A DNA stretch of 20,094 bases, taken from assembly GCA_009787945.1 (NCBI GenBank), contig WQSI01000023.1:1-20094 (forward strand), in the 5' to 3' direction. The notes beneath the pieces are model-generated. The model was not told the DNA's origin. It was given only the letters and a program-made list of their open reading frames with translations, and ran no database searches. How positions within the stretch are numbered: position 1 is the first letter of the stretch; every line of letters begins with the position of its first letter. This DNA comes from Defluviitaleaceae bacterium (GTDB lineage: Bacteria > Bacillota > Clostridia > Lachnospirales > WRAX01). The position numbers were made by a program, and so were the translations under genes. Below, in pieces: positions 7,131-13,581 of the stretch.

Positions 7131-7879
7131 CAACCGAACCTCCCTGTAATATAATCTTCACAACGTTTGTCCTTTGGCATGGAAAAAATATCGCTGGTCT
7201 TGCCAAACTCCACCAATTCACCTAGTAAGAAAAACCCTGTGCTGTCAGATATTCTCGTAGCTTGCTGCATATTATGGGTGACAATTACCACAGTGTATGA
7301 CTTTTTTAGATGGATGACAAGCTCTTCAATTTTAGCTGTTGAAATTGGGTCAAGGGCTGATGTTGGCTCATCCATCAAAAGCACCTCTGGCTCAACCGCC
7401 AAAGAGCGGGCAATGCACAAACGCTGCTGCTGTCCTCCAGATAAAGACAAAGCCGACCTTTTCAGCCTGTCCTTGGTTTCTTCCCAAATAGCCGCATCTT
7501 TAAGGGATTTTTCTACAATCTCATCAAGGGCAGCCCTGCTCCGCACTCCATGGGTTCGCGGGCCATAGGCAATATTGTCATAAATGCTCATAGGAAAAGG
7601 GTTAGGCTTTTGGAACACCATGCCAACCCGCTTACGAAGCTGGTTTACATCAGTGCCGCCAAGGATGCTCTCCCCATCAAGCTTAATATCCCCTGTTATT
7701 TTGCAGCCTTCAACCAAATCATTCATACGGTTAAGGCTTTTAATTAAGGTGGATTTTCCACAGCCAGAAGGACCAATAAAGGCGGTTATCTTCTTCGCCT
7801 CTATATCCATATTTATGCCCTTTAGGGCTTGGAAATCATTATACCACAAATCTACATTTTCTATAGCAAGTTTTTTCAT
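7130..7879 (-). CDS. pstB: Phosphate ABC transporter ATP-binding protein PstB
   Basis: ATPase of the high-affinity phosphate importer, 249 residues, the normal length. Walker A is GPSGCGKST (36-44), the Q-loop lies in GMVFQKPNPFPMSIYDNIAYG, the ABC signature is LSGGQQQR, Walker B is VLLMDEPTSALDP, and the H-loop is VIVTHNMQQA. The C-terminal LVEFGKTSDIFSMPKDKRCE and DYITGRFG endings are typical of PstB. The ATG at 7879 begins one base after the pstA stop, and its last base overlaps phoU. This is a tightly packed, co-translated operon. Identification is firm. Confidence 0.98.
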   Translation of the reverse strand: MKKLAIENVDLWYNDFQALKGINMDIEAKKITAFIGPSGCGKSTLIKSLNRMNDLVEGCKITGDIKLDGESILGGTDVNQLRKRVGMVFQKPNPFPMSIYDNIAYGPRTHGVRSRAALDEIVEKSLKDAAIWEETKDRLKRSALSLSGGQQQRLCIARSLAVEPEVLLMDEPTSALDPISTAKIEELVIHLKKSYTVVIVTHNMQQATRISDSTGFFLLGELVEFGKTSDIFSMPKDKRCEDYITGRFG

Positions 7880-7880
7880 T

Positions 7881-8720
7881 TTATGCCCGCCCCCTTATAA
7901 ATTTTGTTACAAATGATGCTAGCGCATTTACTAAAATAACCACAACCAAAAGCACAGCCGCCGTTGCATGGGCTTCCCCTGGGTGAGTGCCTTCGTTGGC
8001 AAGGGCGTACATATGGGCGGATAAGGTTCGACCAGTATCAAACAAATTGTTAGGCATCCGCGCCACATTCCCAAGGGTGAAGATGATGGCGGCAGTTTCC
8101 CCCACAATGCGCCCAATGGCAAGGATAACCCCGCCTAAAATGCCAGGCATAGCCGCAGGAAGGACGATACGCCCAACAGTGCGCAAACGCCCAGCCCCAA
8201 GCCCGAAAGAGCCTTCTCGGAAGCTGTCTGGTACAGATTTCAGGCTTTCTTCTGTTGCCCGCATAATGAGGGGCAGTATCATAATAGTTACAGTTAAAGC
8301 CCCTGATAATAAGGATAAACCCCAACCAAGAAACACACCGAAAAAGATAAAGCCGAAAAGACCATATACGATAGAGGGTATCCCCGCAAGGGTTTCTGTC
8401 ATTGTTCTGACGATTTTAACGAAGATGCTCCCCCGCCTTGCATATTCCACAAGATAAATGGCAGAGCCAACCCCGAGAGGAACTGCAACAATAAGGGCAA
8501 GCCCTACAATCATCAGTGTGCCCATAATGGCGGGCATAAGGGATTGGTTTTCCGTGGTAAAGTTCCAAGCAAATAGTGATGGGCGGATATACCCCACACC
8601 ATTCATCAGCACATAACCCACAACCATAACAAGAACAGCCACAGTGGCGGCAATGGCAAGCCATGTAAACAACAGCAAAATCAAATCAAGGGGCTTTTTC
8701 TTGGTTTTTATTATTTTCAT
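7881..8720 (-). CDS. pstA: Phosphate ABC transporter permease PstA
   Basis: Membrane channel subunit, 279 residues, with about six hydrophobic segments beginning LILLLFTWLAIAATVAVLVM. The cytoplasmic EAA-type coupling loop that contacts PstB is seen in GSFGLGAGRLRTVGRIVLPAAMPG. ETLAGIPSIVYGLFG is the PstA/PstC permease signature, and GRIVGETAAIIFTLG is conserved. The ATG at 8720 overlaps the pstC stop by one base (TAATG), so the two permease subunits are coupled in translation. The length is normal and nothing key is missing. Confidence 0.97.
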   Translation of the reverse strand: MKIIKTKKKPLDLILLLFTWLAIAATVAVLVMVVGYVLMNGVGYIRPSLFAWNFTTENQSLMPAIMGTLMIVGLALIVAVPLGVGSAIYLVEYARRGSIFVKIVRTMTETLAGIPSIVYGLFGFIFFGVFLGWGLSLLSGALTVTIMILPLIMRATEESLKSVPDSFREGSFGLGAGRLRTVGRIVLPAAMPGILGGVILAIGRIVGETAAIIFTLGNVARMPNNLFDTGRTLSAHMYALANEGTHPGEAHATAAVLLVVVILVNALASFVTKFIRGRA

Positions 8721-9601
8721 TATCTTGCCCCCTCTTTCTTTTTAAGTAGCGAGAACAGCACATTAATAATCATAACAAAGACGAATAGCACAACACCAGT
8801 GGCTATTAGGGCGGCTCGGTGGTCGCCATAGGCATAACCAAGCTCTAGCACCACATTTGAGGTCATGGTTCTCACCCCCATTAAAAATTCATTAGGTGCG
8901 CGCAAAATGGCTTGGTTGCCTGCTACCATCCGAACAGCCATGGTTTCCCCAATGGCGCGTCCAACACCTAAAACCACCGCCGCCATAACACCAGACTTTG
9001 CCGCAGGTAAAATAGTGAAGAAAACAGCGCGCTCTCTGCTTGCTCCAAGAGCCACAGCCCCTTCATAAATATGGCGAGGCACAGCCCGCATGGCAGATTC
9101 TGATATGGTTATAACCGTTGGCAAAATCATCATCCCTAGAAGGATGGAGGCGGTTAGGATGCTGTTACCTGTTCCGCCAAAATTTTCCCGCACAAAGGGC
9201 ACAAGTATTACCATGCCAAAATACCCAAAAACTACAGAAGGTATGCCAGCCAACAGGTTGATAGCAGGCTTTAAAAAGCGATACACCCCTTTAGGGCACA
9301 TTTCTGCCATGAAAACCGCCGCAAAAATCCCAATTGGCACACCAAACAAAATTGCCCCTGCTGTTACATATAAAGACCCCACAATCATTGGTAAAATGCC
9401 GTATAAAGGCGGGTTCCAAGTGGGCCGCCACTCTGTACCAGTTAAAAACTGCCAAATTCCCATTTCAGCCATGGCAGGCAGCCCCTGGCTGAATAAGAAA
9501 ACGCAAATCAGCCCCACCGCAAAAACTGCGGCGGAGGCTGCTATTCCAAATAATATCTTTGCAAATAACTCTTTATAAAAACTTAACGGGCGTTTTCCCA
9601 T
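8720..9601 (-). CDS. pstC: Phosphate ABC transporter permease PstC
   Basis: Second channel subunit, 293 residues, with about six membrane helices. The first follows MGKRPLSFYKELFAKIL. Conserved features are the TGTEWRPTW periplasmic turn, LLAGIPSVVFGYFGM, the EAA-loop GAVALGASRERAVFFTILPAAKSG and GVGRAIGETMAVRMVAGN. The ATG at 9601 lies inside the 3' end of pstS, overlapping it by 19 bases in another frame, and follows a GGAGAGG motif. PstC therefore appears translationally coupled to the binding protein, which is unusual because the binding protein is normally made in excess. Confidence 0.97.
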   Translation of the reverse strand: MGKRPLSFYKELFAKILFGIAASAAVFAVGLICVFLFSQGLPAMAEMGIWQFLTGTEWRPTWNPPLYGILPMIVGSLYVTAGAILFGVPIGIFAAVFMAEMCPKGVYRFLKPAINLLAGIPSVVFGYFGMVILVPFVRENFGGTGNSILTASILLGMMILPTVITISESAMRAVPRHIYEGAVALGASRERAVFFTILPAAKSGVMAAVVLGVGRAIGETMAVRMVAGNQAILRAPNEFLMGVRTMTSNVVLELGYAYGDHRAALIATGVVLFVFVMIINVLFSLLKKKEGAR

Positions 9602-10548
9602 GTGTCAACCTCTCCTAGGAAAATATTTCTTACTGCGGCAAGGCTTAGGTTTTCAATGTCGTTGTCTGGGTTAACAATTACGGCAATGCCATCAATGGCA
9701 ATGCTTAGAGAGCTCATAAACTCAAGCTCGCTCTCCCGCAAATCGCGGCTTGACATGGCAATGTCAGCCAAACCATCGCGAGCGGCAGAGATGCCGTGAC
9801 CAGTGCCAGCACCATGGACATCAATGGTAACATCTGGGTTAATTTCGCGGTAAGCCTCTGAAAGATGCTGCATTAAAGAGTATACAGAAGATGAACCATT
9901 TACAACAATTGTTCCAGTTAAACCACCGCCTGCAAAATCAGGAGCATTTTGGCTTGTAGGCACATAACCGCGGTTTGCCACAACCTCTTGACCCTGGGCA
10001 GAGAAGATAAAGTCAACAAAATCTTGCGCCAAAGGGCTTAAACCATCTTCAACATTGTAACCAATGATAAATGGGCGCTGGATTGGGTATGTACCGTTTA
10101 ACATGTTTTCCACAGTTGGGGAAACACCGTCAATGTCAATAACTCTAACCCTAGCGTCATTAAGGGCAACACCTGTAGAGGCGTATCCGATAGCAGAAGG
10201 GTTTTCTGCAACAGTTGTCATCATAATGCTAGTACCAGGAGCAACAACTGCTTCTTGGGTGGTGTTGTCATTACCTTCAATGGTTACATCAACAATTTCC
10301 ACAAAAGCCCCTCTCGTTCCGCTGCCTTCCTCCCTAGCAATTACCGCAATTTGACCAGTTACAGCAGGTGTGTCCGCTGTTGTTTCTTGGGCGGTTGCAG
10401 TTGTTACAGGCGGTGTATTGGTGCTGGTTGGCGGGTTGGTTGCCGCTGTAGTTGTGGTTGGTGCATCATCTCCGCCGCAAGCCGCAAGGGGCAAAGCCGC
10501 AACGCACACAACCGCTGCTGTTAAAATCCATTTTAAGCTCTTTTTCAT
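9583..10548 (-). CDS. pstS: Phosphate-binding lipoprotein PstS with reversed half-domain order
   Basis: Extracellular phosphate-binding protein of the Pst importer, 321 residues. Residues 1-24 form a lipoprotein signal with lipobox LAAC (Cys24), followed by a Thr/Pro-rich tether to about 63. Residues 65-200 match the part that is C-terminal in classical PstS (REEGSGTRGAF 72-82, NPSAIGYAS, then YPIQRPF and GQEVVANRGYVP). Residues 209-321 match the classical N-terminal part (GTIVVNGSSSVY 212-223, DGLADIAMSSRDL, DGIAVIVNPDN, IFLGEVDTW). The order is thus circularly permuted. The phosphate-contact motifs SSSVY, SSRD and GSGTR are all present. Similar permuted substrate-binding proteins occur in gut Clostridia as far as I recall. 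The ATG at 10548 follows GGAGGA, and the C-terminus overlaps pstC. Confidence 0.93.
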   Translation of the reverse strand: MKKSLKWILTAAVVCVAALPLAACGGDDAPTTTTAATNPPTSTNTPPVTTATAQETTADTPAVTGQIAVIAREEGSGTRGAFVEIVDVTIEGNDNTTQEAVVAPGTSIMMTTVAENPSAIGYASTGVALNDARVRVIDIDGVSPTVENMLNGTYPIQRPFIIGYNVEDGLSPLAQDFVDFIFSAQGQEVVANRGYVPTSQNAPDFAGGGLTGTIVVNGSSSVYSLMQHLSEAYREINPDVTIDVHGAGTGHGISAARDGLADIAMSSRDLRESELEFMSSLSIAIDGIAVIVNPDNDIENLSLAAVRNIFLGEVDTWENAR

Positions 10549-10592
10549 TTTAATTCCTCCAAAATTCTTTTTGATTAATTTGATTTGTTATT

Positions 10593-10621
10593 CTGATAAG
10601 AGAATACCACTTCTTTGTCAA
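10593..10621 (-). promoter_or_regulatory. Promoter of the pst operon
   Basis: On the minus strand TTGACA (10616-10621) and TATCAG (10593-10598) are separated by exactly 17 bases. They are followed by a leader of about 35 bases before the pstS ribosome binding site. The -35 matches consensus; the -10 matches four of six. The Pho-box-like repeats lie about 11 bases upstream of the -35. Confidence 0.6.
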
Positions 10622-10632
10622 ATTGAAACAGA

Positions 10633-10655
10633 GTTTATGTAAAATCTATGTAAAA
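10633..10655 (-). promoter_or_regulatory. Pho-box-like 11-bp direct repeats
   Basis: On the minus strand the sequence reads TTTACATAGAT followed at once by TTTACATAAAC, an 11-bp-periodic direct repeat. This is the arrangement bound by PhoB/PhoP-type regulators, two monomers on one DNA face. A degenerate third unit may follow at 10655-10665. Its position upstream of pstS and the phoP gene in the same operon support autoregulation. It also overlaps the spacer and -35 area of the divergent sigma factor promoter. Confidence 0.65.
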
Positions 10656-10657
10656 TG

Positions 10658-10666
10658 TGTTATAAT
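10658..10666 (+). promoter_or_regulatory. Extended -10 promoter of the sigma/anti-sigma operon
   Basis: TGTTATAAT forms an extended -10 element with consensus TATAAT at 10661-10666. The corresponding -35 window (10638-10643, TGTAAA) is poor and lies in the Pho-box repeats, as expected for a promoter that depends on an activator or on the extended -10. Transcription would begin near 10673, giving a leader of about 90 bases before the sigma gene. Confidence 0.55.
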
Positions 10667-10765
10667 GTTTTTTGAGGGATTTTGTTAATGGTCTGCCCCC
10701 TTGAACGTATACCATTGTGTAAGGCTTGCAAGCAATTACAAAAAATAAATGTGAGGAGGCGGAAC

Positions 10766-11332
10766 ATGGTTCACACAATTGTAAAAACCGCTGTGAGAAA
10801 TGAAAACAGAACAGAAACAGAAACGGCGTATTCTTTGGAACTTATGTTCCACCGCCACCATAAAAGCGTGTATAATTATATTGCATACCGCTTAAATAAC
10901 CACCATGACGCAGAAGAATTAACCAGTGATGTATTTGTCAAGGCAATACAAAATTTTGACAGATATAACATAGCCCGCCCTATGGAAGCATGGCTTATAA
11001 CCATTGCCAAAAACACGGTAACAGACCATCTTCGTAAAATTAAACACCGCAAATTTGCCCCTGAAGATGCCATTGTGGGCATGATAAGCCCAGAAGGGCA
11101 GCCAGAGGAAATTGCAGTGATAAACGAGAAAAACAGGCAGCTAATGTCATGCCTTGCCCGCTTAAAGGACAAAGAACGTCAAATTTTATCTATGAAATTT
11201 GCAACAGAGCTTAAACATAGCGAAATAGGCGAGATTTTAGGGATTAGCCCATCTCAGGTTGGGGTTATAGTCCATCGTGCCATGGGCAAGCTGCGAAAAT
11301 ATTTTGAGGAGGTTTACAAAGATGAGCGATAA
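10766..11332 (+). CDS. Sigma-70 family RNA polymerase sigma factor, ECF-like
   Basis: 188 residues with only regions 2 and 4, as in ECF-type sigma factors. Region 2 covers about residues 25-95: YSLELMFHRHHKSVYNYIAY, the DAEELTSDVFVKAI segment of region 2.2, and WLITIAKNTVTDHLRK of 2.3/2.4. Region 4 has LARLKDKERQILSMKFATEL and the helix-turn-helix HSEIGEILGISPSQVGVIVH. The ATG at 10766 is chosen because AGGAGG lies six bases before it. An in-frame ATG at 10688 would add 26 residues containing three Cys (MVCPLERIPLCKACKQ), but it would sit almost at the predicted transcription start. The next gene overlaps by 11 bases and encodes a membrane protein of anti-sigma type. The two are divergent from pst and share its control region. 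Confidence 0.93.
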   Translation: MVHTIVKTAVRNENRTETETAYSLELMFHRHHKSVYNYIAYRLNNHHDAEELTSDVFVKAIQNFDRYNIARPMEAWLITIAKNTVTDHLRKIKHRKFAPEDAIVGMISPEGQPEEIAVINEKNRQLMSCLARLKDKERQILSMKFATELKHSEIGEILGISPSQVGVIVHRAMGKLRKYFEEVYKDER

Positions 11333-12140
11333 GGAATTTTTAGCAATGTGCAAAGCTTTTGACCCCTCGGCAGAGGTGGACAAGGAAAGGCAATTGGAAA
11401 ATATCAAAACAAGATTAAAACAAGAGGAGCGAGTTATTATGAATAAAAACAGAAGACTTAAAAGACCTGTGGCGGCTATCATTGCAGCAGTTGTTGCCAT
11501 TACATCCTTGTCAGTGGTTGCCCTTGCTGGCATACCCGCTCTTGTGCGGCATTTGGACACCAGAATTATTGAAGGCGAAAACTACATCATTCATTTTGAA
11601 GCACACGAAACCGACGACGGTGGCATCTTAATGGGAATACAATGGGCGCAAACACAAGGTATTTTCCATACCGAAATCCTGCCTACAGAGCGTGTGGTTG
11701 TTGAAATTGATGGTGAGGAACGAGTGTTAATGGACGTGATGGCGATGGACAATTTGGATTATGCTTTGTCGCTTTTTGCCAATCCCCACGCACCTCTACC
11801 AACTTATTTGCCTGAAGGCTTTGAATTTTACCAAGCAATTTTCAATATTTGTCCATGCCGAAACGCCAACAACCGAAATGCCAGCCGTGATATATCCATA
11901 AACTTCCACAAAGCCCACGATACATTCAATTTGACCATAATTCACTTTCACAACGAAATTACATGGGAGCTTGGTGAAAATACAGAATACGTCGATATTA
12001 ACGGCAGTCTGGCATCTTTTGCTGACGGAAAACTGACATTTCGCATCAACGATTTACACTATGCACTAACCCTTAGTAGCCTATATGACAATTTAGACGA
12101 AGCCCACCAAACCCTAATCCGAATAGCTAAATCAATCTAA
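11322..12140 (+). CDS. Membrane-anchored anti-sigma-like protein with DUF4367-like domain
   Basis: 272 residues. The cytoplasmic N-terminus (about 1-45, MSDKEFLAMCKAFDPSAEVD) is charged and helical and is the likely sigma-binding part. One membrane segment lies at about 48-70 (VAAIIAAVVAITSLSVVALAG). The extracytoplasmic remainder (about 75-272) contains PTYLPEGFEFYQAIF and ends in a segment running from LTFRINDLHYALTLSSL to HQTLIRIAKSI. This is the pattern of DUF4367, common in Bacillota proteins encoded behind sigma factors (recalled, not searched). The ATG at 11322 is inside the sigma gene's last codons and AGGAGG precedes it by nine bases, so the pair is translationally coupled. The natural reading is that it holds the sigma factor inactive at the membrane; the signal it senses is unknown. 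Confidence 0.8.
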   Translation: MSDKEFLAMCKAFDPSAEVDKERQLENIKTRLKQEERVIMNKNRRLKRPVAAIIAAVVAITSLSVVALAGIPALVRHLDTRIIEGENYIIHFEAHETDDGGILMGIQWAQTQGIFHTEILPTERVVVEIDGEERVLMDVMAMDNLDYALSLFANPHAPLPTYLPEGFEFYQAIFNICPCRNANNRNASRDISINFHKAHDTFNLTIIHFHNEITWELGENTEYVDINGSLASFADGKLTFRINDLHYALTLSSLYDNLDEAHQTLIRIAKSI

Positions 12141-12144
12141 TAAA

Positions 12145-12274
12145 AAACCCTCCAAACTCGTCATTGCGGGCTTGACCCGCAATCTCATATGTCATTCCTA
12201 GCCCATTACTGTAGGGGCATGTTATTGCTGATGGGTTCCCGCGTCAAGCGCGGGATGACGGGTTTGGAGGGTTT
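12145..12274. repeat. 130-bp inverted-repeat element
   Basis: The ends (12145-12164 and 12255-12274) are inverted copies matching at 19 of 20 bases (AAACCCTCCAAACTCGTCAT). Inside are two further palindromes: GCGGGCTTGACCCGC at 12166-12180, and a CCCGCGTCAAGCGCGGG hairpin at 12238-12254. No protein is encoded. It resembles the mobile palindromic elements with GTCATTGCGGG motifs seen in many bacterial genomes. It begins five bases after the anti-sigma gene stop, so a transcript would fold strongly here. Confidence 0.75.
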
Positions 12275-12286
12275 GTCTACGGTCTT

Positions 12287-12322
12287 AACTGAGGGTTATG
12301 GTGATACCGCCCTCAGTTTTTT
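12287..12322 (+). terminator. Rho-independent terminator of the sigma/anti-sigma operon
   Basis: AACTGAGGG (12287-12295) pairs with CCCTCAGTT (12310-12318) and runs into TTTTTATT. The stem is nine base pairs and is followed by a clear U-tract, a standard intrinsic terminator lying beyond the inverted-repeat element. Confidence 0.85.
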
Positions 12323-12362
12323 ATTCCGACAAAATAAATCGGTTTTTATTTAGTGAAAAGTC

Positions 12363-12391
12363 TTGTAATTTATTTGTGGTTGTTGTATAAT
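12363..12391 (+). promoter_or_regulatory. Promoter of signal peptidase I
   Basis: TTGTAA (12363-12368) and consensus TATAAT (12386-12391) are 17 bases apart. The start codon of lepB lies 43 bases further on. This is the only good promoter pattern after the preceding terminator. Confidence 0.7.
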
Positions 12392-12433
12392 AAAATTACG
12401 TAATGATATAATGATACAATGAGGGGGTGTCAC

Positions 12434-13003
12434 ATGGAAGCTGATGAAAAAAAGCCCAGGTCGGTGGTGCGGGAGATTTTGTCTTGGGTGATACTTATTG
12501 CTGTGGCAATTATCGCCGCAACTTTTATCAACAGCGTGATAATTGTTAACGCCACTGTGCCTACAGGCTCTATGGAAAACACTATTATGAGCAACACGCG
12601 CCTTGTTGCTTGGCGCTTGTCCTACACTTTTTCAGAGCCTGAAAGGCTTGATATAATTGTGTTTGAATCCCCTGATGGGGAGGATGTTCTCTATGTCAAA
12701 CGTATTGTTGGCATGCCTGGAGAGCAGGTGGACATTGTAGGCGGGCAGGTGTTTATCAACGGAAGCGCAATGCCTGAAGATGAATGGTATTTAAAGGAAG
12801 AGCCGCACAACTGGCTAGAGAACCAAAGCTTCCAAATCCCAGAGGGTCATTTTTTTGTCATGGGGGATAACCGTAACGACAGCAAAGACAGCCGCGGCCT
12901 TGGCTGGCAGCCTTGGGAAAACCTGTTTATCCCAGAAGAGAACATTTTAGGGCGGGCAGCATTTTCCTACTGGCCTTTAAACCGTATCGGGATTATAAGA
13001 TAA
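12434..13003 (+). CDS. lepB: Signal peptidase I
   Basis: Membrane serine protease that removes signal peptides from exported proteins. The product has 189 residues. One N-terminal membrane segment (about 15-38, ILSWVILIAVAIIAATFINS) leaves the catalytic domain outside. The catalytic Ser46 is in VPTGSMENT and the general base Lys89 in LYVKRIVGMPGEQV. The C-terminal signatures are GHFFVMGDNRNDSKDSRGLG and ILGRAAFSYWPLNRIG. The ATG at 12434 is favoured over an in-frame ATG at 12419 because GAGGGGG sits six bases upstream of the former. The gene is of normal short Gram-positive type. A small reading frame with its own ribosome binding site follows after 14 bases. Confidence 0.96.
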   Translation: MEADEKKPRSVVREILSWVILIAVAIIAATFINSVIIVNATVPTGSMENTIMSNTRLVAWRLSYTFSEPERLDIIVFESPDGEDVLYVKRIVGMPGEQVDIVGGQVFINGSAMPEDEWYLKEEPHNWLENQSFQIPEGHFFVMGDNRNDSKDSRGLGWQPWENLFIPEENILGRAAFSYWPLNRIGIIR

Positions 13004-13017
13004 TACGGAGGTGTGGA

Positions 13018-13128
13018 ATGTCAGCAGAACGCGAATTAAAAGCATCTCAAGAAGCTTTGTTATTTGGCATAATGCGGCTTATGCAAACCCATAACCGTGG
13101 AAGAAGTTGCTTACGCAACACCCTGTAG
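13018..13128 (+). pseudogene. Small frame cut short by the palindromic repeat
   Basis: An ATG at 13018 follows GGAGG by six bases and reads MSAERELKASQEALLFGIMR, then LMQTHNRGRSCLRNTL, then TAG. The last two codons and the stop lie in palindromic repeat copy 3, so the original gene may have been longer. A shift of one base near 13098 would instead read TVEEVAYATP, which looks more protein-like, so a frameshift is also possible. It lies 14 bases behind lepB and is probably co-transcribed with it. I do not recognise the protein. It could also be a genuine 36-residue peptide. Confidence 0.45.
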
Positions 13129-13219
13129 GGGCGCATATTATGCGCCCGCTGTCCGACAAAGGTGAAAATGGTGTAGAATACGTTTGTCCAGCAACGGGCG
13201 CATAATATGCGCCCCTACG
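13121..13219. repeat. Palindromic dispersed repeat, copy 3 (inverted)
   Basis: Arms at 13124-13148 and 13195-13219 enclose a core of exactly 46 bases. Read on the minus strand the core begins TTGCTGGACAAACGTATTC and ends TTTGTCGGACAG, matching copies 1 and 2. The flanks match as well: ATGGATAGTGATG here corresponds to the left flank of copy 2, and CAACACCC to its right flank. The element lies between lepB and the DUF1858 gene. Confidence 0.85.
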
Positions 13220-13262
13220 ATGGATAGTGATGGCATGGTTGTGGGGTTTATGTAAATTTGTT

Positions 13263-13268
13263 TATAAT
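13263..13268 (+). promoter_or_regulatory. Possible -10 element for the DUF1858 gene
   Basis: Consensus TATAAT lies 40 bases before the start codon. The best -35 candidate is TTGTGG (13239-13244) at a spacing of 18. It lies just outside repeat copy 3, so the promoter does not depend on the repeat. Confidence 0.4.
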
Positions 13269-13307
13269 CACCAAAAATAAAACAATCAGGATATGGAGGA
13301 ATAGATA

Positions 13308-13553
13308 ATGATTAACAAAAACATGATTATTGCTGAAATTATCAGCACCGACCGCCGTTTGGCAATGTTCTTAATGCAAAATGGTATGCACTGCTTTGGT
13401 TGCGGTGCAGCACAGCACGAAACCCTGGAAGAAGCCTGCCAAGTACATGGCTTTGGCGCAGACAAAGTTGATGAACTTGTGGTTCAAATGAACAACTTCC
13501 TTGAGAAGCTTAAAGAAGCAGAAGGCGGAGAAGCCGACACCGCAGGCGCGTAA
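13308..13553 (+). CDS. DUF1858 domain protein
   Basis: 81-residue cytoplasmic protein. The first 65 residues match the DUF1858 pattern: MIIAEIISTDRRLAMFLMQN, then GMHCFGCGAAQHETLEEACQ, with a short helix at the end. Such domains occur alone in anaerobes or at the N-terminus of ScdA/YtfE-like di-iron proteins and near redox enzymes. The CFGC pair may bind a metal or act in redox chemistry. The ATG follows GGAGG with usual spacing. It stands alone between a palindromic repeat and a strong terminator, so it is a single-gene unit and its context gives no partner. The C-terminal tail is Glu/Ala-rich and variable. Confidence 0.88.
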   Translation: MINKNMIIAEIISTDRRLAMFLMQNGMHCFGCGAAQHETLEEACQVHGFGADKVDELVVQMNNFLEKLKEAEGGEADTAGA

Positions 13554-13581
13554 AAAAATCCCCCATTAAGGGGGTTTTTTT
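13552..13581. terminator. Bidirectional terminator between the DUF1858 and XRE genes
   Basis: CCCCC-ATTAA-GGGGG (13560-13574) is flanked by seven A residues and seven T residues, so it can end transcripts on both strands. On the minus strand it directly follows the stop codon of the XRE regulator. Confidence 0.88.

Noticed and set aside
7987..9578. Long open frames on the plus strand opposite pstA and pstC
   Set aside because: They mirror strongly conserved permease genes, lack ribosome binding sites and show no protein-like motifs; they are antisense shadows.
4603..10548. Phosphate operon considered as an unusual multi-gene system
   Set aside because: pstSCAB-phoU plus a two-component system is a standard arrangement; only the PstS permutation and the divergent control region depart from it.
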